A stretch of 23,382 bases of DNA. Source: Kiritimatiellia bacterium. GTDB lineage: Bacteria > Verrucomicrobiota > Kiritimatiellia > RFP12 > UBA1067. A program made the position numbers and the translations under genes. The stretch covers positions 1 through 23,382 of the forward strand of contig JAFRNO010000041.1 in NCBI GenBank assembly GCA_017430155.1. Reading direction: 5' to 3'. The notes under the pieces were generated by a model that saw only the letters and a program-made list of their open reading frames with translations, did not search any database and was not told where the DNA came from. Of this stretch, positions 1 through 8,023 are shown in pieces (the stretch's first letter is position 1; the number at the start of each line of letters is the position of its first letter).

Positions 1-3000
1 ACCGAATACGCCCCCAACGGCTACCGCGTCGACTACGTCGTCACGACCTCCTCCGACCACTACAGCCTAACCTTCAACGGTATACGCGAGTACGTGGCCG
101 TCACCAACTCCGTCTCCACCTACGACCTCCTCGGCCGCCTCGTCACCACCGCCGTCCCCGCTGGGGGAAGCGGCTCCGGCTGGATCGTCACCTCCAACGC
201 CTACGACGGCGCCTCCGACCGCATTCTCACCTCCACGCGCACGGCGGGCGACATCGTCCGTACCACGCACTATCTCTACAACGACTGGGGCGAGCAGGTT
301 GGCACCGTCCTCGACGGAATCACCAACCGTACCGATGTCACTTACGCCCAGTTCTCAAACGAATGGTGGAAGGTTGAGACCACAACCGTCGTCGGCCCGT
401 CCACCAATTCCCTCACCGTCACCCGCACACAGCTCACCGGCCTCTCCAATTCCTGCCGCCGCCATACGGTAACCCTGACTGGGAACGCCGCCATCTTGGC
501 GGCGACTGGTGGAACGGGCGTCTCGCCCGTTGTCCGCGCCACTACCGAAACCCTGGTCACCTACGACCCCGACACCGGCATCGAAACCGAAACCGTCACC
601 TCCATCGTCGCCCCGACCGTCATCCGCCGTTACCTCCACGGCGTCCTCCTCTCCACCGAAACGACAGGCGAAACCACCTTCAACGCCTACGACGCCTTCG
701 CCCGTATCGCCGCCACGAGCAGAACGGCCGGTACCCCTGGGGGAAGCGGCGTCTCGCCGCTTCAGGCATTCACCTACGCACCCCACGGCGATCTCCTCGC
801 CACGCACACCTACACCAACGGCACCGACTACACAACCGAATCCTACGCCTACGACATGCTCGGCAACCGCATCGCCACCACTGATGCCCACGGCAACGCG
901 ATCTACAAATCCTACGATCCGTTCGGCCGCGTCACCGCCGAATGGGGCGCGACCTATCCCGTGCTTTACACCTACGACACGGGCGGCCGCCGCACCTCCT
1001 TGACCACGTTCCGCACCACGGGAGGGTCGCAGCTTGTCGCGACCGACGGCGACACGACCACATGGACATACGATCCATTCACGGGTAACTGTCTCTCCAA
1101 AACATACGCGGACGGCTCCACAGTCGCCTACACCTACACGCCCGACAACCTTCTTCTCCGCACGACCTATCCGAGCGGCAAATGGAACGAAAACGTGTAC
1201 GACGCCCAACGCCGTCTCTGCGGTGTGGTATACTCTTCTTCCAACATGGATTACGAACTCCAGCTCGACGCCTACGGCAACGCCACTTATGTGTCAAACG
1301 CAGTTGCAACAGCCGAATGCGTGCTGTCCGACTCTGGCAAGGCCACGAACGAAACGCAAGCGGTTGGTAATGTTATTGCCGCAATGTCTCGATTCTTCGA
1401 CGGGGCTGATCGATTGAACGCCCTTGCCATGCCCGATGCCGACTATGGTGTTGACTATGGCTATGACGCAGACGGAGACATTGATATCGTATCCAATTCT
1501 CTTGCGGTTGTGCAGTATCTTTATTCTCCTGACAAGCGCGATGCAGGGTATTCCGTCAATCTTGCAAACGGCACGACGGTTGTCCGCCACCTCGCCCGTG
1601 ATGACTACCGCCGTTCTCTCGTGACCAATATCACGACAACCGTGAACGGCACGGCGGTCGAGACTTCGGATTACGGCTACGATGCTGTCAGCCGCCCGGT
1701 TCTTCGCAACGCCGACACGTTCGGCTACAACGCACGCAACGAGGTGACTTCTGCTGTAATATCTGGTATTCCCACCGCATACGGCTATGACGACATCGGC
1801 AACTCGACCAACTGCCCCGCGAACTGCCTCAACCAATATGTCCCGCCTGTGGGAGGGACTCCATTCCTTGCGTCCGCCGCATACGATATTGACGGCAACA
1901 TGACGCAGTGCGGCAATTGGTCTTATACATACGATGCAGGGCATCAGCTGAAATCCGTGTCGTCAAACGGCGTGCTGCTCGTGACAAACTACTACGACGC
2001 AAGATCGCGCCGCGTACGAAAGGTCACACCTAATGCGACCACGACGTTCTTCTACGATGGCTGGAATCTCATCGAGGAGCGTGTTTCATACGCGAATGGA
2101 ACTTCCTCTGTAATTCGTTATTACTGGAGTAAGGATCTCTCGGGGACTTTGCAGGGCGCAGGCGGCGTCGGCGGGTTGCTCTATTTGACCGTTGACGGCG
2201 CGATCTACATTCCCTGCTACGACAACAACGGTAACATAACACGTTACCTCGATGCCAACGGCAACACTGTCGCTCAGTACACCTACAACGCCTTCGGTAA
2301 TTTCATATCCAAGACCGGCCCCCTTGCCGACTTTTTCCGCCACAGCTTCTCTACAAAGTACTTTGACCTCGAAACCGGCCTCTACTACTACGGCTACCGC
2401 TTCTACCATCCCATCCTCATGCGCTGGCTCAACCGCGATCCAATAGGAGAGTCTGGAGGTTTGGGATTGTACTCATTTTGTGAAAACAACGGAATTGTAA
2501 AGGTGGATCCATTAGGACATGCTGTTTATCTTGTTCTGGCAGGGATGGAATATCGTGCAAATGTGTTTGAGAAACAGAAGAACAACATGGCAACTGCTAT
2601 GAGAACAGCGCGCCAAGCGTTGGTAGATCTCAGTTCACTTACAGAAAAGCAGTTTAGGTGTTTGAAAAGGAAAAGGGCTGTGTTTTTTAATCAACACCAT
2701 TTTTCAGGGACGCTGGAAGAATACAAAAAGCGAATCGAACATGAACTTAAGTCCTATGTCAGGGTGTGTCGAAGTTACTCTGAGTCGGTTTCGACGATAA
2801 GGCACATGGCAAATCAAGTGGAGAAGGACTGGGACTGCTTAGTCTACTTTGCGCATGGTAGCGATGGCCAAAGACTGGGGCTTCAAACGATGCTGTCATT
2901 TTCGGAAGGGAATTACGATCAACGGGCAGCACTTGATGAAGTGTCTAGAAATATGATTTCATCTGTGGGCTCAAAACTCGTGATTTCATGTTATCAAACA

Positions 3001-3135
3001 TGGGATGGGCATGGAGCGAAACCGCTTCATGTCGAAACGATAACGCATGAATTCCCTCGGGCAAAGTTTATTGTTTCAGGTGCGAAGACAATTCTCAGCT
3101 ATACCACGCACAAGATTACGAGAGGAGTGAAATGA
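1..3135 (+). CDS. RHS/YD-repeat protein with polymorphic C-terminal tip (5' partial)
   Basis: The reading frame is open to the first base, so the gene begins upstream; the GTG at 94 is internal. The visible ~1044 residues are mostly YD repeats (many Y-[TA]-YD motifs), followed by a classical RHS-associated core near 2386-2515 (YYGYRFYHP, RWLNRDPIGE, DPLGH). RHS repeats form a beta-cocoon shell that encloses a C-terminal effector. The last ~200 residues (from about 2516) are a different module. They are markedly AT-richer: 22 of 60 bases are G or C at 2461-2520, against 46 of 60 at 121-180. The tip contains a hydrophobic strand ending in His-Gly (His codon 2854-2856) and, 45 residues later, another strand ending in Ser-Cys (Cys codon 2989-2991). 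This resembles the His/Cys dyad of CHAT/caspase-like peptidases (inference). At least four short palindromes lie in frame in the repeat region. Secretion or contact-dependent toxin delivery is inferred from the family. Confidence 0.9.
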   Translation, partial: TEYAPNGYRVDYVVTTSSDHYSLTFNGIREYVAVTNSVSTYDLLGRLVTTAVPAGGSGSGWIVTSNAYDGASDRILTSTRTAGDIVRTTHYLYNDWGEQVGTVLDGITNRTDVTYAQFSNEWWKVETTTVVGPSTNSLTVTRTQLTGLSNSCRRHTVTLTGNAAILAATGGTGVSPVVRATTETLVTYDPDTGIETETVTSIVAPTVIRRYLHGVLLSTETTGETTFNAYDAFARIAATSRTAGTPGGSGVSPLQAFTYAPHGDLLATHTYTNGTDYTTESYAYDMLGNRIATTDAHGNAIYKSYDPFGRVTAEWGATYPVLYTYDTGGRRTSLTTFRTTGGSQLVATDGDTTTWTYDPFTGNCLSKTYADGSTVAYTYTPDNLLLRTTYPSGKWNENVYDAQRRLCGVVYSSSNMDYELQLDAYGNATYVSNAVATAECVLSDSGKATNETQAVGNVIAAMSRFFDGADRLNALAMPDADYGVDYGYDADGDIDIVSNSLAVVQYLYSPDKRDAGYSVNLANGTTVVRHLARDDYRRSLVTNITTTVNGTAVETSDYGYDAVSRPVLRNADTFGYNARNEVTSAVISGIPTAYGYDDIGNSTNCPANCLNQYVPPVGGTPFLASAAYDIDGNMTQCGNWSYTYDAGHQLKSVSSNGVLLVTNYYDARSRRVRKVTPNATTTFFYDGWNLIEERVSYANGTSSVIRYYWSKDLSGTLQGAGGVGGLLYLTVDGAIYIPCYDNNGNITRYLDANGNTVAQYTYNAFGNFISKTGPLADFFRHSFSTKYFDLETGLYYYGYRFYHPILMRWLNRDPIGESGGLGLYSFCENNGIVKVDPLGHAVYLVLAGMEYRANVFEKQKNNMATAMRTARQALVDLSSLTEKQFRCLKRKRAVFFNQHHFSGTLEEYKKRIEHELKSYVRVCRSYSESVSTIRHMANQVEKDWDCLVYFAHGSDGQRLGLQTMLSFSEGNYDQRAALDEVSRNMISSVGSKLVISCYQTWDGHGAKPLHVETITHEFPRAKFIVSGAKTILSYTTHKITRGVK
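161..174. repeat. Half copy of the in-frame palindromic element
   Basis: CTGGGGGAAGCGGC is identical to the left half of the palindrome at 737-750, but the matching right arm is missing here. It looks like a decayed or truncated copy inside the RHS gene; chance similarity cannot be excluded for 14 bases. Confidence 0.45.
486..531. repeat. Two tandem perfect palindromes inside the RHS gene
   Basis: The first hairpin has arms CGCCGCCA (486-493) and TGGCGGCG (497-504) around loop TCT. The second has arms AACGGGCG (513-520) and CGCCCGTT (524-531), again with loop TCT. Both are perfect 8-bp stems and are translated in frame (residues like GGTGVSPVV). They belong to the same class of short elements found in other genes of the window. 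Confidence 0.8.
743..763. repeat. Palindromic element in the RHS gene
   Basis: Perfect 9-bp arms GAAGCGGCG and CGCCGCTTC surround loop TCT. The same arms, in the opposite orientation (loop AGA), occur in uup at 18103-18123, and a near copy occurs in the restriction enzyme gene. It is translated in frame as a Gly/Ser/Pro-rich linker (GGSGVSPLQ). Confidence 0.85.
1025..1044. repeat. GGTCGC...GCGACC palindromic element in the RHS gene
   Basis: Arms GGTCGC (1025-1030) and GCGACC (1039-1044) flank the loop AGCTTGTC; GGGAG lies immediately before. Read on the other strand it has the same layout as the element at 15710-15746 (a GCAA-type stem followed by CCCTCCCGT), which suggests a second subtype of the repeat. 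Confidence 0.6.
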
Positions 3136-3788
3136 TGCATGTCTCTTGTTTAGGCGCATTAAGGTTTCTTGTTGTTTCATGGTGCCTCTTTGGTTTTGCG
3201 GCTTGTAAGCAAAATCAATTCGGATCTTTAAATAGGCAGATAAAAATGAAGAAGAATACAATTCCTATTTCTGCCAATGATTCCAAAACCATTCCTTCTG
3301 TTACAGTAAAACCAGTAATCACCCAATCTAATGGCGAGAAAAAAACTAGAACATCTCATGGAGAATTGTTTGAATGCAATTGCTGGATAAAGGATCAGAA
3401 AATATACTGTATGCTTATCAATCGTTCTTCTTCGTGTGTCTTATACAATCATCAAGAAGATGGACCTGTTTCTTATCTTTATTACGTTGATAAAAAAGGC
3501 TGCCTAGGAATGGTAACTCCTGGATTGTGTGATTCGATATACTTTCCACACCTTGTCGCATTATACCCCGTGGACAACGATTTCAATTGCGGTTCTAGCC
3601 ATATTTTTACAATATCCATCCCGTCGGATTGTAAAAAGATAGAGTCCCTTACATTTGAGATTAGTTACGTGCCTTTCTCGGAATTTGAGAAAATACATGA
3701 CATTAATGATTTATGGGTGGTCTTTATGCGCAACACGGCTAAAGTGAGAGCTGTATTCGATCAAAGCCTAAATGGATCGTCTAAATGA
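3132..3788 (+). CDS. Predicted lipoprotein, candidate immunity partner of the RHS tip
   Basis: A 218-residue protein I do not recognise. The N-terminus has a hydrophobic stretch ending in a lipobox (LFGFAAC, Cys near residue 25), so it is probably lipidated and held in a membrane facing the periplasm. The start ATG overlaps the RHS stop as ATGA, with a GGAG-like site just upstream, so translation is coupled. ATG at 3135 is a less likely alternative. The gene shares the low GC of the RHS tip, unlike everything around it, which suggests tip and lipoprotein arrived together. Position directly after a polymorphic toxin-like tip is the classic place for an immunity gene; the lipoprotein nature would suit a toxin acting in the envelope. 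The immunity role is inferred from context only. It could instead be an accessory surface lipoprotein. Confidence 0.8.
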   Translation: MMHVSCLGALRFLVVSWCLFGFAACKQNQFGSLNRQIKMKKNTIPISANDSKTIPSVTVKPVITQSNGEKKTRTSHGELFECNCWIKDQKIYCMLINRSSSCVLYNHQEDGPVSYLYYVDKKGCLGMVTPGLCDSIYFPHLVALYPVDNDFNCGSSHIFTISIPSDCKKIESLTFEISYVPFSEFEKIHDINDLWVVFMRNTAKVRAVFDQSLNGSSK

Positions 3789-3936
3789 TATCATTATTGA
3801 GTGCCACCCAAATTTTGTGGAATTGATTTCGGAGTTAAACCATGAAAAGAACCGTGTGCGTCTTGATTTGTCCGGTTTTATGATAGGTTTACACTTTGTT
3901 GAAGAGACAGCCGCTAGGTCATGGAGAATTTTATGA
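3772..3936 (+). CDS. Small hypothetical ORF (54 aa)
   Basis: An ATG-started ORF of 54 codons overlaps the end of the lipoprotein gene by 17 bases and reads MDRLNDIIIECHPNF at the start. The composition is AT-rich like the preceding genes. There is no clear ribosome-binding site and no recognisable domain. It may be a fragment of a second immunity-like gene or simply a chance ORF. Confidence 0.3.
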   Translation: MDRLNDIIIECHPNFVELISELNHEKNRVRLDLSGFMIGLHFVEETAARSWRIL

Positions 3937-4034
3937 GTGCATCGCAAAAACAAGCCGCACGCAAGTTCGTGGAATACTGGACATTTCGGCCGAAAAGTGA
4001 GAAAAGCCGTACACAGGGAGTTCCGAAGTCATGA
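3933..4034 (+). pseudogene. Possible N-terminal remnant of an MmeI-type restriction-modification gene
   Basis: A 33-codon ORF overlaps the previous small ORF as ATGA. It contains AARKFVEYW followed by EKSRTQ before an early stop. This pattern (AA-x2-F-x2-W, then EK-x3-Q) matches the opening helix of MmeI-type type IIG enzymes and recurs in the intact gene just downstream (KAATAFSKRW, EKSQAQSF). It could be the stump left when one restriction gene was replaced by another. The match is short, so this is tentative. Confidence 0.35.
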
Positions 4035-4042
4035 CGTTTTGC

Positions 4043-4048
4043 TATACT
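4043..4048 (+). promoter_or_regulatory. Promoter -10 box (TATACT) for the restriction-modification gene
   Basis: TATACT lies just 7 nt before the GTG start at 4056, so transcription from it would start at about the start codon (leaderless or nearly so). It resembles the other -10 boxes in the window, although it has GC rather than GG in front. I see no convincing -35. Confidence 0.45.
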
Positions 4049-4055
4049 ATCCGCC

Positions 4056-6866
4056 GTGAAATCATGGCATGAAATCCGAAAAGCGGCGACGGCGTTCTCG
4101 AAGCGCTGGAAGAACGCATACGACGAGAAGAGCCAGGCGCAGAGCTTCCTGAAGGAGCTCTTCGTCGTGTTCGGCGTCGACACAGTGGTGTTCAACGCGT
4201 TTGAGCACCGTGTCAAGTTCACGGATGGCTCGCAGGGCTACGCCGACTGCTTCTGGCAGGGCAGGATCCTCGTGGAGATGAAGTCGGCGGGAAAGGATCT
4301 CGACGCCGCCTACCAGCAGGCGATGGAGTACGTGCGCACGCTCCCGCCCGCCGACTACCCCCACGCCGTCGTCGTGTCGGACTTCCAGCGCTTCCGCTTC
4401 TACAACCTCGAAAAGGACAACGCCCTCACCGAGTTCGCCCTGAAGGACCTGCGCAAGTACGTGACGCTCTTCGGCTACATGATCGGCGCGGACGATGGGG
4501 GCGAAATACGCGAACAGGACCCCGTGAACCGCAAGGCCGCCGAGCAGATGGCCCGCCTCCACGACGCGATGAAGGCCGTCGGCTACATGGGACACCCGCT
4601 TGAAGTCTATCTCGTGCGCCTCCTCTTCTGTCTCTTCGCCGAAGATACCGGCATATTCAAGCCAGACCAGTTCTCGCGGTTTGTCGTTCAGCGCACCGCC
4701 GTTCACGGCGGTGATCTCGCCCAGCAGCTCGCCGCGCTTTTCGAGACCCTCAACACGCCGCCGGGACGGCGGCTCTCCATACTTGACGAGTCGCTTGCGA
4801 ACTTCCCCTACGTCAACGGCGGACTGTTCGCCGAAATGCTGCCAATCGCCGCGTTCTCCGCCGAGATGCGCAAGGCGCTTCTCGACTGCGCCGCGCTCGA
4901 CTGGTCGAAAATATCCCCCGCCATCTTCGGCGCGATGTTTCAGGGCGTGATGGACGAGAAAGCCCGCCACGACCTCGGCGCGCACTACACGGCGGAAGAG
5001 TACATCCTACGGCTCATCCGCCCGCTCTTCCTCGATGCCCTCCGCGCCGAGTTCAACGCGATTTGCGCCCTGAAGGGCAGGGCAAAGGAAACGCGGCTCA
5101 CGGCCTTCCACGAGAAGATCGCCTCGCTCACGTTCCTCGACCCCGCCTGCGGATGCGGCAACTTCCTCCTCATCGCCTACCGCGAACTGCGCCGTCTTGA
5201 AATGGACGTGCTGGAGGAGCTTCACAGGGACGACCCCGAACAGTTCCTCGACATCTCCCAGTTGTGCAAGGTCAGCGTGTCGCAGTTCTACGGAATCGAG
5301 ATCGAGCAGTTCCCCGCCGAGATCGCGAAGGTCGCGCTGTGGCTCATGGATCACCTCTGCAACATGGAGGTCGCCGACCGGTTTGGCCAGAACTTCGCCC
5401 GCATCCCGATCACGGACTCCCCGCACATCGTCTGCGCGAACGCGCTCACGACCGACTGGCCGCGCACGGACTACACTCTCGGCAATCCGCCGTTCAACGG
5501 TGCCCGCACGATGACGAAGGACGCGAAACACGACCTCGAAGCCGTGTTCAAGGGCGTAAAAGGCGCGGGCAATCTTGATTTCGTCACGGCGTGGTTCAAG
5601 AAAGCAAGCGAGACTGATTCCCTCTGCGCGTTCGTTGCCACGAATTCCGTTTCGCAGGGCGAACAGGTGCCGATACTCTGGAAGAACATCAACGTCGAAA
5701 TTGATTTCGCCTACCGAACCTTCAAGTGGCACAACGTGGCGAAGAACGTGGCCGGCGTCTCTTGTGTGATAATCGGGTTCCACGCGAAGGGAAGCGACAA
5801 GAGTGTCGCTTCCCCGAATCGCGCCCACATAGGGGAAGCGGCGCTCTCGCCACTTCGATCCAAAACCATCTACATCCCCAACATCAAAGACAGTAAAAAG
5901 CCGCCAGAAGTCAAGCTCGCCACACGCATCAACGGCTATCTCATCGACGGGCCAGACACCTACATGGAAAGCCGCTCGACCTCGCTCGACCCGCTTCCCG
6001 ACATCGGCATCGGTTATCAGCCCATCGACGGCGGCAACTATCTCTTCACGCCACAGCAGCGCGACGAGTTTCTCGCCCGCGAGCCAGCAGCCGAGCCGTT
6101 CTTCCGCCTGTGGTTCGGTGCGGATGAGTTCATCAAGCGCAGGGAACGCTGGTGCCTCTTCCTCCGCGATGCCTCGCCCGTCCAGTTGAGCAAGTTGCCT
6201 CTTTGCCGCGAACGCATCGAGGCCGTGCGCCAGTTCCGCCTTGCAAGTACAAGGGCGGGTACACGCAAACTGGGGAAAACGCCGACGCTTTTGTCGGGTG
6301 AAGACATGCCAACTAGCGAGTTCATCCTCATACCGCGCCATTCGTCGGAGAATCGTGAATGGATTCCGATGGGCTTCATGTCGCCCGATGTCATTGTCGG
6401 CAACGCCTGCCTTATCGTGCGCGACGCGACACACTACCATCTTGGCATTCTGATGTCGCGGATGCACATGGCATTCACGCACACGGTGTGCGGGCGGCTT
6501 GAATCGCGGTATCGCTACTCGAAGGATGTCGTGTACAACAACTTCCCGTGGCCGGATAAGGGAAGCGAGAGTGTCGCTTCCCCGAGCGCGCCCATCGGGG
6601 AAGCGGCGCTCTCGCCGCTTCAAGCCGCCATCGCCGCCGCCGCGAAAGAGGTGCTGGATGTGCGCAAGCGTTTCATGGACGCCGATCCCGAATGTTCGCT
6701 TGGCATACTCTACATGCCCGACACGATGCCGCCCGACTTGCTCTTCGCACACGAGAAACTGGACGCGCTCGTTGACAAGGCATACGGTCTTTCGCCGTCC
6801 TGCACCGACGCCGACCGCGTCACCCACCTTTTCAAGCTCTATGCGGAAAAGGCGGCAGACCGCTAA
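4056..6866 (+). CDS. MmeI-like type IIG/IIL restriction-modification enzyme
   Basis: A 936-residue single-chain enzyme expected to methylate adenine in an asymmetric DNA site and cut at a distance. The N-terminal PD-ExK nuclease is visible as D64-x9-E74-M-K76, the same spacing as in MmeI. A helical connector follows. The N6-adenine methyltransferase shows motif I DPACGCGNF (D362, SAM binding) and motif IV NPPF (N477, catalytic). A target-recognition domain (about 600-830) and the family's C-terminal YNNFPWP and AH-x2-LD-x-LVDKAYG motifs follow. The length is typical and no key residue is missing, so it looks functional. The GTG start is chosen because the MmeI N-terminal motif begins at once and no other start is near. 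Two copies of a compound palindromic repeat are inserted in frame at about residues 578-601 and 835-856, both at domain edges. No separate methylase or specificity gene is needed. Confidence 0.93.
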   Translation: MKSWHEIRKAATAFSKRWKNAYDEKSQAQSFLKELFVVFGVDTVVFNAFEHRVKFTDGSQGYADCFWQGRILVEMKSAGKDLDAAYQQAMEYVRTLPPADYPHAVVVSDFQRFRFYNLEKDNALTEFALKDLRKYVTLFGYMIGADDGGEIREQDPVNRKAAEQMARLHDAMKAVGYMGHPLEVYLVRLLFCLFAEDTGIFKPDQFSRFVVQRTAVHGGDLAQQLAALFETLNTPPGRRLSILDESLANFPYVNGGLFAEMLPIAAFSAEMRKALLDCAALDWSKISPAIFGAMFQGVMDEKARHDLGAHYTAEEYILRLIRPLFLDALRAEFNAICALKGRAKETRLTAFHEKIASLTFLDPACGCGNFLLIAYRELRRLEMDVLEELHRDDPEQFLDISQLCKVSVSQFYGIEIEQFPAEIAKVALWLMDHLCNMEVADRFGQNFARIPITDSPHIVCANALTTDWPRTDYTLGNPPFNGARTMTKDAKHDLEAVFKGVKGAGNLDFVTAWFKKASETDSLCAFVATNSVSQGEQVPILWKNINVEIDFAYRTFKWHNVAKNVAGVSCVIIGFHAKGSDKSVASPNRAHIGEAALSPLRSKTIYIPNIKDSKKPPEVKLATRINGYLIDGPDTYMESRSTSLDPLPDIGIGYQPIDGGNYLFTPQQRDEFLAREPAAEPFFRLWFGADEFIKRRERWCLFLRDASPVQLSKLPLCRERIEAVRQFRLASTRAGTRKLGKTPTLLSGEDMPTSEFILIPRHSSENREWIPMGFMSPDVIVGNACLIVRDATHYHLGILMSRMHMAFTHTVCGRLESRYRYSKDVVYNNFPWPDKGSESVASPSAPIGEAALSPLQAAIAAAAKEVLDVRKRFMDADPECSLGILYMPDTMPPDLLFAHEKLDALVDKAYGLSPSCTDADRVTHLFKLYAEKAADR
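5789..5856. repeat. Compound palindromic element, copy 1 in the restriction gene
   Basis: Two hairpins in tandem. The first has perfect 11-bp arms GGGAAGCGACA (5789-5799) and TGTCGCTTCCC (5804-5814). The second has arms GAAGCGGCG (5835-5843) and CGCCACTTC (5848-5856) with one mismatch. It is translated as a Ser/Ala-rich linker between the methyltransferase and target-recognition domains. Confidence 0.85.
6560..6621. repeat. Compound palindromic element, copy 2 in the restriction gene
   Basis: Same order as copy 1: arms GGGAAGCGA (6560-6568) and TCGCTTCCC (6574-6582), then GAAGCGGCG (6600-6608) and CGCCGCTTC (6613-6621), perfect. It is 6 nt shorter than copy 1, through 3 nt fewer in the first hairpin and 3 nt fewer in the spacer, so both differences keep the reading frame. 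It falls just after the YNNFPWP motif. Confidence 0.85.
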
Positions 6867-6884
6867 CGAAAAGGAAAAAGAAAC

Positions 6885-7307
6885 ATGGAAATGAACGAGT
6901 ATGAATTGGCAGGGGTTGAGGTGATTGCACGGGGGGTGTGCGTGCAGGACGGGAAGATTCTGCTGTGCAAGGCGAAGGGCGGGGCAACCACCTACCTGCC
7001 GGGCGGACACATCGAGTTCGGCGAAACCGGTCGTCAGGCGCTCGTGCGCGAGGTGAAGGAGGAACTCGGCGTCGACGCCGAGACGGGCGCGTTTCTCGGC
7101 GTGGTGGAGAACGCCTTCAACCAGCACGGCAAGCCGCATGCGGAAATCAACCTTGTCTATGAGCTGAAGTTGCCGGCGACAACCCCTGCCCGGGCGCGAG
7201 AGGACTGGATCGAGTTCGAGTGGCGCGACCGCGCGCATCTCGACGACCTCCTGCCCGCCGCGTTTCGCCGTCTGTCGACCGATTTGACCACCCCCTTTGC
7301 GCCGTGA
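6885..7307 (+). CDS. Nudix hydrolase (MutT family)
   Basis: A 140-residue protein with a complete Nudix box: GGHIEFGETG followed by REVKEELG, fitting G-x5-E-x7-RE-V-x-EE-x-G-V. The glutamates of REVKEE bind the metal that hydrolyses a nucleoside diphosphate linked to another group. The substrate cannot be told from sequence; family members clean up oxidised nucleotides or act on nucleotide sugars and cofactors. The ATG has an AAGGAAAAAG ribosome-binding site at 6871-6880; ATG at 6891 is an alternative. It starts 18 nt after the restriction gene and 5 nt ahead of a glycosyltransferase gene, so all three could share a transcript. Confidence 0.9.
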   Translation: MEMNEYELAGVEVIARGVCVQDGKILLCKAKGGATTYLPGGHIEFGETGRQALVREVKEELGVDAETGAFLGVVENAFNQHGKPHAEINLVYELKLPATTPARAREDWIEFEWRDRAHLDDLLPAAFRRLSTDLTTPFAP

Positions 7308-7312
7308 CGCCC

Positions 7313-7993
7313 ATGCGCTCCCTCTCGCTCGTTATTCCCGTCTACAATGCGCCCGACCTTGCGCGGGCCGCGGCGGCGGCTGTTCCCGAACTGGCGCGCA
7401 CGGCCGAGTCATGCGGCTTTTCGCTCGTCGAGACGATCTTCGTGGATGATGGCTCCTCGCCGCCATTGACGGTGGACGTTCCGGATTGCCACGTGCTGCG
7501 CGTCGACGTGAACGCCGGGAAGGGCGCGGCCGTGCGGCGCGGGGCGCAGGAGGCGAAGGGCGAGTGGGTGCTGATGAGCGATGTGGACATGAGCGCGCCG
7601 TTTGCCGAGTTCGCGCGCCTGGCCGGACACGCGGACGCCTGGATGGTCTGCGGGTCGCGCCATGGGCGCCCCGGCATGCCGTTCGTGCGCCGATTGCTTT
7701 CCTGCCTGTTCCATGTTTTCGTGTGGTGCATCGGCGTGCGTGGCGTGCATGACACGCAGTGCGGGTTCAAGCTGTTCCGTATGGACGTGATGCGCGCCGT
7801 GTTCGAACATCAGCGGATCATGCGGTTCGCGTTCGACGTGGAGCTGATCCGCCGCGTCGTCGCGGCAGGCGGAAAGGTGGTCGAGGTGCCGGTCGAGTGG
7901 AAGGGCGGTTCACGCAGTTCTCTGCGCGTCCTCCGCGACGCCCCCCGCATGCTCTGGGACCTTCTCCGCATCCTTTTTCACGGCACCCGATAA
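7313..7993 (+). CDS. Glycosyltransferase family 2, ALG5/DPM1-like
   Basis: A 226-residue protein with a GT-A fold signature: SLVIPVYNA at the start, FVDDGSSPP, AGKGAAVRRG, the metal-binding SDVDMSAP block, and DTQCGFKLFR. This set is typical of enzymes that transfer a sugar from a nucleotide donor to polyprenyl phosphate. No long C-terminal membrane segments are present, but a hydrophobic patch (CLFHVFVWCIGV) may contact the membrane. The frame runs upstream to 7220 inside the Nudix gene. ATG at 7313 is preferred because the family motif follows directly; GTG at 7304, overlapping the Nudix stop, is the alternative. The lipid-linked sugar role is inferred from the family. Confidence 0.88.
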   Translation: MRSLSLVIPVYNAPDLARAAAAAVPELARTAESCGFSLVETIFVDDGSSPPLTVDVPDCHVLRVDVNAGKGAAVRRGAQEAKGEWVLMSDVDMSAPFAEFARLAGHADAWMVCGSRHGRPGMPFVRRLLSCLFHVFVWCIGVRGVHDTQCGFKLFRMDVMRAVFEHQRIMRFAFDVELIRRVVAAGGKVVEVPVEWKGGSRSSLRVLRDAPRMLWDLLRILFHGTR

Positions 7994-8004
7994 CGAAGGT
8001 GCCG
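7981..8004. repeat. Inverted repeat between convergent genes
   Basis: CGGCACC (7981-7987) and GGTGCCG (7998-8004) form a 7-bp stem that spans the glycosyltransferase stop codon, with weaker flanking T/A pairing. It lies between convergent genes, where a bidirectional terminator would be expected. Neither strand has a T-run directly after the stem, so terminator function is doubtful. Confidence 0.35.
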
Positions 8005-8023
8005 GAAAAGCGGGTTGGGGGAC

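Noticed and set aside
1218..1240. TGGTATACT inside the RHS gene as a promoter
   Set aside because: It matches the -10 block but lies mid-gene with no downstream start or small gene that I can support; treated as chance.
5789..6621. CRISPR-like repeats
   Set aside because: The copies are palindromic, in frame in a CDS and 700 nt apart, with no regular spacers or cas genes.
5007..7238. 743-codon minus-strand open frame opposite the restriction gene
   Set aside because: It is a GC-driven shadow frame: low-complexity Arg/Glu/Val composition, no motifs, and it spans two well-supported + strand genes.
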